A DNA stretch of 64,000 nucleotides from assembly GCF_016862115.1 (NCBI RefSeq), contig NZ_BOMI01000003.1, positions 62,001 through 126,000 of the forward strand, in the 5' to 3' direction. Numbering within the stretch: position 1 is the stretch's first letter; each line of letters opens with the position of its first letter. The DNA is from Paractinoplanes deccanensis (GTDB lineage Bacteria > Actinomycetota > Actinomycetes > Mycobacteriales > Micromonosporaceae). Both the position numbers and the translations under genes were made by a program. Below the pieces are notes generated by a model. That model did no database searches and had not been told where the DNA came from. It was given only the letters and a program-made list of their open reading frames with translations. This document shows, in pieces, positions 48,848 through 57,020 of the stretch.

Positions 48848-48966
48848 GAGCCACCTCCGTGTGAGACGTCACCCCCCAAGATGCACCCTCGGTGAGCGGG
48901 TGGGAACCGTCCGAAAGTCGACCCCCGACCGGCGTATCCCCGGGGCCGCTACGGCACACTCGTCAA

Positions 48967-49713
48967 GTGCGGAAGATCTGTCTCATCGGGATCGGCGCGG
49001 GCGACCCCGACCACCTGACCCTGCAAGCGGCCAAGGCCATCGGGCGTACGGACGTGTTCTTCGTCCTCGACAAGGGCGAGGCGAAGCAGAGCCTGGTCGA
49101 CCTGCGCGAACGGATCATCCGCGGCTACTCGAAGCCCAGCCGCAAGATCGTCGAGGGCCGCGACCCCGACCGCGACCGCACGCCCAGCGACTACGAGGGC
49201 ACGATCGCCGACTGGCGCAGCCGCCGCGCGCTCGTCGTCGAGGAGCTGATCCTCGAGCACCTGGGCGAGGACCAGCAGGGCTCGCTGCTCGTGTGGGGCG
49301 ACCCCGGCCTGTACGACTCGTCGATCGCCATCGTCGAGGAGGTGCTGGCCCGCGGCAACGTCACCTTCGAGTACGAGGTGATCCCCGGCATCAGCAGCGT
49401 CTCGGCGCTCGCCGCGAAGCACCGGGTGCCGCTCAACCGGGTGGGCCGCCCGTTCCAGGTGACCACCGGCCGCCGCCTGGCCGAGGGCTGGCCGGAGGGC
49501 ATCGACGACGTGGTCGTGATGCTCGACGCGCAGCAGGCGTTCACCGCACACCCGGACGCCCTGATCTACTGGGGTGCCTATGTGAGCACGCCCGACGAGA
49601 TCCTGCGATCCGGCCGGGTCGCGGACGTCGCCGACGAGATCGTGAAGACCCGTCAGGAGGCCCGCGACCGGCACGGCTGGATCATGGACACCTACATCCT
49701 CAAGAAGGACTAG
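48967..49713 (+). CDS. cobF: Precorrin-6A synthase (deacetylating)
   Basis: A 248-residue SAM-dependent methyltransferase of aerobic cobalamin synthesis that methylates C1 of precorrin-5 and releases acetate. It has the tetrapyrrole methylase glycine loop ICLIGIGAGDPDHLTLQAAKAI at the start, LLVWGDPGLYDS and EVIPGISSVSALAAKH. GTG 48967 is chosen because it begins right at the fold. Its TAG shares the palindrome CTAG with the convergent cobN stop. Confidence 0.92.
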   Translation: MRKICLIGIGAGDPDHLTLQAAKAIGRTDVFFVLDKGEAKQSLVDLRERIIRGYSKPSRKIVEGRDPDRDRTPSDYEGTIADWRSRRALVVEELILEHLGEDQQGSLLVWGDPGLYDSSIAIVEEVLARGNVTFEYEVIPGISSVSALAAKHRVPLNRVGRPFQVTTGRRLAEGWPEGIDDVVVMLDAQQAFTAHPDALIYWGAYVSTPDEILRSGRVADVADEIVKTRQEARDRHGWIMDTYILKKD

Positions 49714-52700
49714 GCGTCCTCGAGGTCGCCCTCGGTCTCGAGGTAGAGCCGCTGGAGGGCGCTCAGGGTCTCGGGCTCCGGCGCCTCCCAGAGCTTGCGC
49801 TCGGCCGCCTCCAGCAGGCGCTCGGTGATGCCGTGCAGGGCCCACGGGTTCGACTGCTGGAAGAACTTCTGGTTCTCCGGGTCGAGCACGTACGCGGCGG
49901 CGAGCTGCTCGTACATCCAGTCGGTGACCACGCCGGCCGTGGCGTCGTACCCGAAGAGGTAGTCGACCGTGGCGGCCAGCTCGAACGCGCCCTTGTAGCC
50001 GTGCCGGCGCATGGCGGCGATCCAGCGCGGGTTCACCACGCGGGCCCGGAAGATCCGCGCCGTCTCCTCGGTGAGGCTGCGGGTGCGGGTGGCGTCCGGG
50101 TTGGTCGAGTCGCCCACGTACGCGGCGGGCGCCTTGCCGGTGAGCGCCCGCACCGTGGCGATCATGCCGCCGTGGTACTGGAAGTAGTCGTCCGAGTCGG
50201 CGATGTCGTGCTCGCGGGTGTCGATGTTCTTCGCCGCGATGTCGATGCGCTTGTAGGCGTTCTCCATGTCGGCGCGCGCCTCCACGCCGTCGAGGTCACG
50301 GCCGTAGGCGAAGCCGCCCCACACCGCGTACACCTCGGCCAGGTCCTTGTCGTCGCGCCAGTTGCGGCTGTCGATCAAGGGCAGGATCCCGGCGCCGTAC
50401 GCACCCGGCCGCGACCCGAAGATGCGGGTGGTGGCCCGCCGCCAGTCCCCGTGCCGCTCCCGGTCGGCGAGCGCGTGCTCGCGCACGAAGTTGTCCGGCT
50501 CGTCCAGCGCGGCGATCATCGTGAACGCGTCGTCGAGCATCGCCACGACGTGCGGGAAGGCGTCCCGGAAGAACCCGGAGATGCGCACTGTCACGTCGAT
50601 GCGGGGACGGCCGAGCTCCTCCCGCCCGATCGGCTCGAGCCCGGTCACCCGGCGCGAGGCGGCGTCCCAGACAGGCCGGCAGCCGATCAGCGCGAGGATC
50701 TCGGCGATGTCGTCACCGGCCGTGCGCATGGCGCTGGTGCCCCACGCGGAGAGTCCCACCGACCGCGGCCACTCGCCGTAGTCGGCCCGGTAGCGCTGGA
50801 GCAGTGACTCGGCCATCGCCTGGCCGGTCTCCCAGGCCAGCGCGCTCGGGATCGCCTTGGGGTCGACGGAGTAGAAGTTGCGCCCGGTCGGCAGCACGTT
50901 GACGAGCCCGCGCAGCGGTGACCCGCTGGGGCCCGCGGGCACGTAGCCGCCGTCGAGCGCGTGCAGCAGATTGGTCAGCTCGTCACTGGTCCGATCGAGC
51001 CGCGGCACAATCTCGGTGGCCGCGAACGCCAGCACGTCGCGAACGGCGTCCGCGCCGGCCGGCTCGAACCCGGCGACGATCGCGGCGATGGCGGCCGGGG
51101 CGGTGGGCCAGGCGGCCTCCTCCATGGCGGTGACCAGGGCCCGGGCCACGGTCTCCACGCGGTCGGTCTCGGCCGTGGAGGCGCCGTCGCGCAGGCCGAG
51201 GGCCTCGCGCAGGCCCGGCAGGGCGGCGACCTGGCCGGCCCACATCTGGCGGGCACGCAGCATGGCCAGCACCAGGTTGACGCGGGCTTCGCCGGCCGGG
51301 GCGGCGCCCAGCACGTGCAGGCCGTCGCGGATCTGGGCGTCCTTGACCTCGCAGAGCCAGCCGTCGATGTGCAGGATGAAGTCGTCGAACTCCTCGTCGC
51401 CCGGGCGGTGCTGCTGGCCCAGGTCGTGGTCCATGCGGGCGGCCTGGATCAGGGTCCAGATCTGCGCCCGGATGGCGGGCAGCTTGGCCGGGTCGAGCGT
51501 GGCGATGGTGGCGTGCTCGTCGAGCAGCTGCTCCAGGCGCGCGATGTCGCCGTACGACTCCGCCCTGGCCATCGGCGGGATCAGGTGGTCGACCAGGGTC
51601 GCGTGCGCCCGCCTCTTGGCCTGGGTGCCCTCGCCGGGGTCGTTCACCAGGAACGGGTAGATCAGCGGCAGGTCGCCGAGGGCCGCGTCGGTGCCGTCCG
51701 AGGCGGACATGCCGACGTTCTTGCCGGGCAGCCATTCGAGGTTGCCGTGCTTGCCGACGTGGACCACCGCGTGCGCGCCGAAGTCGTCGGCGAGCCAGCG
51801 GTACGCGGCCAGGTAGTGGTGCGACGGCGGCAGGTCGGGGTCGTGGTAGATGGCGACCGGGTTGGCGCCGAACCCGCGCGGCGGCTGCACCATCACCACC
51901 ACGTTGTCGTCGCGCAGCGCGGCCAGCACGATGTCGCCGTCGTCCACGTAGAGCTCGCCGGGCGGCGGGCCCCAGTGCTGCTCCACCGAGGCGCGCAGGC
52001 CGGGCGGGAGGGTCGCGAACCACGACGCGTACGCGGACCCGGAGATCCGTACGCGGTTGTCCGCCATCTGCTCCTCGGTCAGCCAGTCGGGGTCCTGTCC
52101 CCCGGCCGCGATCAGCGCGTGGATCAGCCCGTCGCCGTCGTACTGCCCGAACTGGCCGATCCGGTAGCCCGCCGCGCGCATCGCGGCCAGCAGGGCGACC
52201 GTCGAGGCCGGCGTGTCGAGGCCGACCGCGTTGCCGATGCGGGAGTGCTTGGTCGGGTAGGCCGACAGCATGAGCACGATGCGCCGCTCGGCCGGCGGCA
52301 CGTGCCGCAGCCGGGCGTGCGCCACCGCGATGCCCGCCACGCGCGAGGCACGCTCCGGATCGGCCACGTAGACCGACAGCCCGTCCGGGTCGATCTCCTT
52401 GAACGAGAACGGGACCGTGATGATCCGCCCGTCGAACTCGGGGATCGCCACCTGGGTCGCCGCGTCCAGCGGGGTCAGGCCGTCGTCGCTGGCCTCCCAC
52501 GCGGCCCGGCTGCTGGTGAGGCAGAGTCCCTGGAGGATCGGCACGTCGAGGTCGGCGAGGACCCCCACGTCCCACGCCTCGTCGTCGCCGCCCGCGCCCA
52601 CGGTGGCCGGCTTGGTGCCGCCCGCGGCCAGCACGGTCACCACCAGCGCGTCCGCCTTGCGCAGCTCGGCGAGGAGCTCCTCCGGAGCCGTGCGCAGCGA

Positions 52701-53261
52701 GGACGTGAACAGGGGCAGCGGCCGCCCGCCCTTGGCCTCGACCGCGCGGCACAGCGCCTCGACGAACGCCGTGTTGCCGGCCATGTGGTGGGCCCGGTAG
52801 TAGAGCACCGCCACGACCGGCCCGGTGGCCGTCGTCTCGTATGGCAGCGGGCCCCAGTCGGGAGCCGCCTGCGCGGGCGCGAAACCGTTGCCGGTCAGCA
52901 GCACGGTGTCGGAGAGGAAGTCGTGCACCGCGGCCAGGTTGGCCGGGCCGCCCTGGGCGAGGTAGGTGTGCGCCTCGGCGGCGACACCGGCCGGGACGGT
53001 CGAGAGCTTCATCAGCTCGGCGTCGGGCGCCTGCTCGCCGCCGAGCACCACCACCGGCACCGGCCCGGCGAGCAGGGCGTCGAGCCCCTCCTCCCAGGCG
53101 CGGCGGCCGCCGAGGATGCGGACCACCACCAGCGAGACCCCGTCGAGCAGGGCGGGCAGATCGCTCACCCCGGTGCGTGCCGGGTTGGCCAGGCGCCACG
53201 CCGAGCCGCTGGCCCGGGCGCTGAGCAGATCGGTGTCGGAGGTCGACAGCAGCAGGAACAA
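49710..53261 (-). CDS. cobN: Cobaltochelatase subunit CobN
   Basis: A 1183-residue large subunit of the aerobic cobaltochelatase, which inserts Co into hydrogenobyrinate a,c-diamide with CobS/CobT- or ChlI/ChlD-type ATPases (not in this window). The N-terminus LLLSTSDTDLLSARASG and the segments VVHVGKHGNLEWLPGKNVG, FGANPVAIYHDPDLPPSHHYLAAYRWL, ISGFFRDAFPHVVAMLD and DDYFQYHGGMIATVRAL are diagnostic. The start is TTG 53261, with GAGGGGAG 6 nt upstream. A cobalamin riboswitch lies in the leader. Confidence 0.95.
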   Translation of the reverse strand: MFLLLSTSDTDLLSARASGSAWRLANPARTGVSDLPALLDGVSLVVVRILGGRRAWEEGLDALLAGPVPVVVLGGEQAPDAELMKLSTVPAGVAAEAHTYLAQGGPANLAAVHDFLSDTVLLTGNGFAPAQAAPDWGPLPYETTATGPVVAVLYYRAHHMAGNTAFVEALCRAVEAKGGRPLPLFTSSLRTAPEELLAELRKADALVVTVLAAGGTKPATVGAGGDDEAWDVGVLADLDVPILQGLCLTSSRAAWEASDDGLTPLDAATQVAIPEFDGRIITVPFSFKEIDPDGLSVYVADPERASRVAGIAVAHARLRHVPPAERRIVLMLSAYPTKHSRIGNAVGLDTPASTVALLAAMRAAGYRIGQFGQYDGDGLIHALIAAGGQDPDWLTEEQMADNRVRISGSAYASWFATLPPGLRASVEQHWGPPPGELYVDDGDIVLAALRDDNVVVMVQPPRGFGANPVAIYHDPDLPPSHHYLAAYRWLADDFGAHAVVHVGKHGNLEWLPGKNVGMSASDGTDAALGDLPLIYPFLVNDPGEGTQAKRRAHATLVDHLIPPMARAESYGDIARLEQLLDEHATIATLDPAKLPAIRAQIWTLIQAARMDHDLGQQHRPGDEEFDDFILHIDGWLCEVKDAQIRDGLHVLGAAPAGEARVNLVLAMLRARQMWAGQVAALPGLREALGLRDGASTAETDRVETVARALVTAMEEAAWPTAPAAIAAIVAGFEPAGADAVRDVLAFAATEIVPRLDRTSDELTNLLHALDGGYVPAGPSGSPLRGLVNVLPTGRNFYSVDPKAIPSALAWETGQAMAESLLQRYRADYGEWPRSVGLSAWGTSAMRTAGDDIAEILALIGCRPVWDAASRRVTGLEPIGREELGRPRIDVTVRISGFFRDAFPHVVAMLDDAFTMIAALDEPDNFVREHALADRERHGDWRRATTRIFGSRPGAYGAGILPLIDSRNWRDDKDLAEVYAVWGGFAYGRDLDGVEARADMENAYKRIDIAAKNIDTREHDIADSDDYFQYHGGMIATVRALTGKAPAAYVGDSTNPDATRTRSLTEETARIFRARVVNPRWIAAMRRHGYKGAFELAATVDYLFGYDATAGVVTDWMYEQLAAAYVLDPENQKFFQQSNPWALHGITERLLEAAERKLWEAPEPETLSALQRLYLETEGDLEDA

Positions 53262-53294
53262 CGCGCACTCCCCTCGGGGTCCGCGCCCCGGGTC

Positions 53295-53460
53295 GATGGG
53301 ATTCCACGGCGACCGGAGTTCCTGGCTCCCGGGCCCGGTGAGGCCCGGTGACAGTGGCGGGACCGCGCCGGATTCGCACCGGCTTCCTCCGCGGCGTCGC
53401 CGCTCGTGACCTCCCAGCCTTCCGGGCGCCCCGGCTCGCCGTCAAGGCGGGGTCCCGGGT
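53295..53460 (-). promoter_or_regulatory. Cobalamin (AdoCbl) riboswitch of cobN
   Basis: On the minus strand GGAAGCCGGTGCGAATCC (53387-53370) is followed by the B12 box GCCACTGTC (53358-53350) and then GAGCCAGGAACTCC, the conserved series of cobalamin riboswitches. The leader ends in CCCCGAGGGGAG just before the TTG start, so the RBS can be masked. It lies between divergent cobN and cobG. Confidence 0.92.
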
Positions 53461-53505
53461 GTGACGATCCCGACCCGAAGATGCGGACCTGTCGGTGGGC
53501 GAACG

Positions 53506-53511
53506 TAGTAT
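53506..53511 (+). promoter_or_regulatory. -10 hexamer of a leaderless cobG promoter
   Basis: TAGTAT fits TANNNT and ends 7 nt before GTG 53519. The gene has no room for an RBS, so it lies outside the riboswitch transcript. Confidence 0.6.
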
Positions 53512-53518
53512 CCGGGCC

Positions 53519-54760
53519 GTGCCTCCCTCCGCCCGCCAGTCCGACACCGACGCCTGCCCCGGCGCGCTGCGTCTGCACCACGCCGCCGACGGCCCGCTGG
53601 CCCGTGTCCGGCTGCCCGGCGGCATGATCACCGGTGGGCAGCTGGCGACCCTCGGCGAGATCGGCCCGATCGAGCTGACGTCACGGGCGAACGTCCAGCT
53701 CAGGGGCCTCGTCGACACGGCACCGGCGGACCTCGCGGCCCGGCTCTCCGCCGCCGGCCTGCTGCCGTCACAGACCCACGAGACGGTGCGCAACATCGCG
53801 GCCCCGCCGTTGGCCGGCGCGACGGTCCGCGACCTGGTGGCCGCCCTCGACCGCGGCCTGTGCGCCGACCCGGCGCTGGCCGCGCTGCCCGGCCGCTTCC
53901 TCTTCGCGATCGGCGACGTCCCCCTGACCGCCGACGTGGCCGCCGTTCCCACCACGCCCGCCGCCACGCCGACACCGGCAGCCGCGCCGACACCGGCCGC
54001 CACGCCGACGCCCGCCGCCACGCCGACACGGGCCGCCACGCCGACGCCCGCCGCCACGCCGACGCCCGCCGTGTTCGCGATCCTGCTCGCCGGCCACGAC
54101 GCGGGCCTGCGCGTTTCCGCCGAGGCGGTGGTCGAGACGATGCTGGCGGCGGCCCGCGCGTTCCTCGGCGAGCGCCCCGGCGTCACCTCCTGGCGCCTGC
54201 ACGAGATGCCCGGCGGCCCCGCCCGCGTGGCCCGCCGGCTCGGCGCGCCCGAGAGCCCCCGGCCCGTGCGGAGCCAGCCCGCGGCCACCCCGCTCGGCGT
54301 GCTCCGGCAACCGGACGGCCTCGTCGCGGTCAGCGCGCTGGTGCCGCTCGGCATGCTCGGCGGCGAGGCGTTGCGCCTGCTCACCGAGGCGCGCCGGCTG
54401 GTCGTCACGCCCGAGCGCGGCGTCGTCGTGCCCGACCTGACCCCGGAGGCCGCCCGGCGCTGGCAGCGACGGCTCGACGAGGCCGGGCTGCCCACCGCCG
54501 CCGGCTCCCGCTGGACCGGCGTCACCGCCTGCGCCGGCCGCCCCGGCTGCGCCAAGTCCCTCGCCGACGTGCGCGCCGACGCCGACGCCGCCACCGAGCA
54601 TGCCGAGGGCCTGCCGGTGCACTGGATCGGCTGCGCCCGCGGCTGCGGCAGCCCGAACGGCCCGCACGTGCGAGTGGAGGCCACCCCGGACGGCTATGTC
54701 GTGACCCGGCAACCGTCCGGCGAGACGTTCGACGCGATCGCGTCGGCGAGGAGGATCTGA
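53519..54760 (+). CDS. cobG: Precorrin-3B synthase with an Ala-Thr-Pro repeat insertion
   Basis: A 413-residue member of the nitrite/sulfite reductase family that makes precorrin-3B with oxygen in the aerobic cobalamin pathway. The 4Fe-4S ligands are visible as C-x5-C in [12 protein letters not shown] and C-x3-C in [11 protein letters not shown] near the C-terminus; ferredoxin-like half domains ([39 protein letters not shown]) flank. Residues about 145-185 are a low-complexity Ala-Thr-Pro array between the two halves, not a normal CobG feature. GTG 53519 follows a -10 by 7 nt. Its stop overlaps the cobH start (TGATG). Confidence 0.9.
   Translation: MPPSARQSDTDACPGALRLHHAADGPLARVRLPGGMITGGQLATLGEIGPIELTSRANVQLRGLVDTAPADLAARLSAAGLLPSQTHETVRNIAAPPLAGATVRDLVAALDRGLCADPALAALPGRFLFAIGDVPLTADVAAVPTTPAATPTPAAAPTPAATPTPAATPTRAATPTPAATPTPAVFAILLAGHDAGLRVSAEAVVETMLAAARAFLGERPGVTSWRLHEMPGGPARVARRLGAPESPRPVRSQPAATPLGVLRQPDGLVAVSALVPLGMLGGEALRLLTEARRLVVTPERGVVVPDLTPEAARRWQRRLDEAGLPTAAGSRWTGVTACAGRPGCAKSLADVRADADAATEHAEGLPVHWIGCARGCGSPNGPHVRVEATPDGYVVTRQPSGETFDAIASARRI
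53950..54072. repeat. In-frame Ala-Thr-Pro repeat array inside cobG
   Basis: About 120 bp made of units like ACGCCGACGCCCGCCGCC, 18 bp with small variants, encoding AATPTP-type hexapeptides. Its sequence is much more regular than the flanking coding sequence. Confidence 0.9.
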
Positions 54761-55377
54761 TGGAGTACGAGCGCGACGGCGCGGAGATCTACCGGCGCTC
54801 GTTCGCCACGATCCGTGCGGAGGCCGACCTGTCCGGCTTCCCCGCCGACGTGGCGCGGGTCGCGGTCCGGATGATCCACGCGTGCGGCATGGTCGATCTG
54901 GTGCGCGACATCGCGTACAGCCCGCGGGTCGCCACCGTCGCCCGCAAGGCCCTGCTCGACGGCGCCCCGATCCTCTGCGACGCCGAGATGGTCGCCTCCG
55001 GCGTCACCCGCAAGCGCCTGCCGGCCGGCAACGAGGTGATCTGCACCCTGCGCGACCCTGCCGTGCCGGCTCTCGCCGAGCGGCTGGGCACCACGCGCAG
55101 CGCCGCCGCGCTCGAGCTGTGGCTCGACCGGCTGGAGGGCTCGGTGGTGGCGATCGGCAACGCGCCGACAGCGCTGTTCCGGCTGCTCGAGATGATCGCC
55201 GACGGCGCTCCCCGGCCCGCCGCCGTGCTGGGCATCCCGGTCGGCTTCATCGGCGCCGCGGAGTCCAAGGACGCGCTGGCCGGTTCGGACCTGGAGTTTC
55301 TGATCGTGCGGGGGCGGCGTGGCGGCAGCGCGATGACGGCCGCCGCGATCAACGCGCTCGCATCGGAGGCTGAGTGA
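54760..55377 (+). CDS. cobH: Precorrin-8X methylmutase
   Basis: A 205-residue CobH/CbiC enzyme that moves the methyl group from C11 to C12 to form hydrogenobyrinate. Conserved segments: [22 protein letters not shown], the active-site region [11 protein letters not shown] with the catalytic His (about residue 44), [18 protein letters not shown] and [32 protein letters not shown] 54760 shares its A with the cobG stop, and the end overlaps or abuts the start of the next gene. Confidence 0.95.
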   Translation: MEYERDGAEIYRRSFATIRAEADLSGFPADVARVAVRMIHACGMVDLVRDIAYSPRVATVARKALLDGAPILCDAEMVASGVTRKRLPAGNEVICTLRDPAVPALAERLGTTRSAAALELWLDRLEGSVVAIGNAPTALFRLLEMIADGAPRPAAVLGIPVGFIGAAESKDALAGSDLEFLIVRGRRGGSAMTAAAINALASEAE

Positions 55378-55379
55378 TC

Positions 55380-56873
55380 ATGGCGGGACGGCTGTACGGG
55401 GTCGGTGTGGGGCCCGGCGACCCGGAGCTCATCACGGTGAAGGCCGCGCGCCTGATCGCCGAGGCGGACGTGGTCGCCTACCACGCCGCCCGGCACGGCC
55501 GCAGCAACGCGCGCGCGATCGCCGCGGGCCTGCTGCGCGAGGGGCAGATCGAGGAGCCGCTGATCTACCCGGTCACCACGGAGGACACCGATCATCCGGG
55601 CGGCTACCAGGGTGCCATCGACGAGTTCTACACCGAGGCCGCCGCGCGTCTCGCCGCCCACCTCGACGAGGGCCGCACGGTCGTCGTGCTGGCCGAGGGC
55701 GACCCGTTCTTCTACGGCTCCTACATGCACATGCACAAGCGCCTGGCGCACCGGTACGAGACCGAGGTGGTGCCGGGCGTGACGTCGGTCAGCGCCGCGT
55801 CGGCGGTGCTCGGCCGCCCGCTGATGGAGCGGGACGAGACGCTGACCGTGCTGCCCGGCACGCTGCCCCCGGCCGAGCTGGCCGCGCGGCTGTCCGGCAC
55901 CGAGTCGGCGGCCGTGATGAAGCTGGGCCGCACCTTCGACGGTGTCCGCGAGGCCCTGGAGAGGGCCGGCCGGCTGGACGACGCCTGGTATGTGGAGCGC
56001 GCCACCACCGATCGCGAGCGCGTCGCCCCGCTGGCCGGCGTCGACCCCGGCACCGTGCCCTACTTCTCGCTGGCCCTGCTGCCCAGCCCGGCCGCCACCG
56101 CCTTCGTGGACGGGCCCAAGCAGCACAGCGGCGCCGTCACGGTCGTCGGGCTCGGCCCCGGCGATCCGCGCTGGCTCACCCCCGAGGCCCGGGCCGCGCT
56201 CGCCGATGCCGACGACCTGATCGGCTATCTGCCCTATCTCGAACGGGTCGCCGCCGGCCCGCACCAGCGCCTGCACCCGTCCGACAACCGGGTCGAGGCG
56301 GAACGGGCCGCGTTCGCCCTCGACCTGGCGAAGCGGGGCCGCCGGGTCACCGTGGTCTCCTCGGGCGACCCGGGCGTGTTCGCCATGGCCGCCGCGGTGC
56401 TGGAGGTGAGCGAGGACCCGCAGTGGAAGGACGTCCCGGTGCGGATCGTCCCGGGGCTCACCGCCGCGCAGGCCGTCGCGAGCCGGGTGGGCGCCCCGCT
56501 CGGGCACGACTTCTGCGTGGTCTCGCTCTCGGACCGGCTCAAGCCCTGGTCGGTGATCGAGGGCCGGCTGGCCGGCGCGGCCGCCGCCGACCTGGTCATC
56601 GCGATCTACAACCCGGCCTCGAAGACCCGGCGGGAGCAGTTGGTGCGCGCGCGGGAGCTGCTGCTCGAGCACCGGGACGCCGGCACCCCGGTGGTCGTGG
56701 GCCGCGATGTCGGCGGGCCGGCCGAGTCGGTGCGGGTGACCACGCTTGGCGAGCTGGACCCGGCGACGATCGACATGCGCTGCCTGCTGATCGTCGGGTC
56801 GTCGCAGACCCGGGCGGTGTCCCGGGGTGACGGCGAGACGGTCGTCTACACCCCGCGTCACTACCCTGTCTGA
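55380..56873 (+). CDS. cobIJ: Fused precorrin-2 C20- and precorrin-3B C17-methyltransferase (CobI-CobJ)
   Basis: A 497-residue two-domain enzyme. Domain 1 (about 1-243), CobI: RLYGVGVGPGDPELITVKAARLI, VVLAEGDPFFYGSYMHMH, VVPGVTSVSAASAVLGRPL. Domain 2 (about 248-495), CobJ: VTVVGLGPGDPRWLTPEARAAL, VTVVSSGDPGVFAMAAAVLE, LGHDFCVVSLSDRLKPWSVIEGRL and IAIYNPASKTRREQL. It adds methyl groups on either side of the CobG step, so the fusion channels the pathway. ATG 55380 has GGAGG 10 nt upstream; GTG 55374, overlapping the cobH stop, is an alternative. Confidence 0.95.
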   Translation: MAGRLYGVGVGPGDPELITVKAARLIAEADVVAYHAARHGRSNARAIAAGLLREGQIEEPLIYPVTTEDTDHPGGYQGAIDEFYTEAAARLAAHLDEGRTVVVLAEGDPFFYGSYMHMHKRLAHRYETEVVPGVTSVSAASAVLGRPLMERDETLTVLPGTLPPAELAARLSGTESAAVMKLGRTFDGVREALERAGRLDDAWYVERATTDRERVAPLAGVDPGTVPYFSLALLPSPAATAFVDGPKQHSGAVTVVGLGPGDPRWLTPEARAALADADDLIGYLPYLERVAAGPHQRLHPSDNRVEAERAAFALDLAKRGRRVTVVSSGDPGVFAMAAAVLEVSEDPQWKDVPVRIVPGLTAAQAVASRVGAPLGHDFCVVSLSDRLKPWSVIEGRLAGAAAADLVIAIYNPASKTRREQLVRARELLLEHRDAGTPVVVGRDVGGPAESVRVTTLGELDPATIDMRCLLIVGSSQTRAVSRGDGETVVYTPRHYPV

Positions 56874-57020
56874 CTCTCTCGTCCCCACGGCAATCGCGGC
56901 ATCGCACCGGGACTGCACCCGTCGCCAACCGCCTTGCAATCGGCACTCTTCGACATTCCGGCCCTCGGCAGCCGAATTTCGCGGCAACTAGCCACGATTC
57001 GTCTGACCGAAGGGTTGCCC
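56874..57020. other. Leader region of the secreted glycosidase gene
   Basis: About 150 bp between cobIJ and the glycosidase. It contains CGGG-N6-CCCG and GCG-N4-CGC small stems and a GGCAA-N15-GGGAC arrangement that vaguely recalls the core of c-di-GMP-I (GEMM) riboswitches, but the rest of that consensus is not seen. RBS GAAGGG lies 6 nt before GTG 57021. Confidence 0.3.

Noticed and set aside
49710..54684. Long open frames antisense to or out of frame with cobN and cobG
   Set aside because: They have Arg/Pro/Ala-rich translations typical of shadow frames in very GC-rich DNA, while the CobN and CobG frames contain all family motifs.
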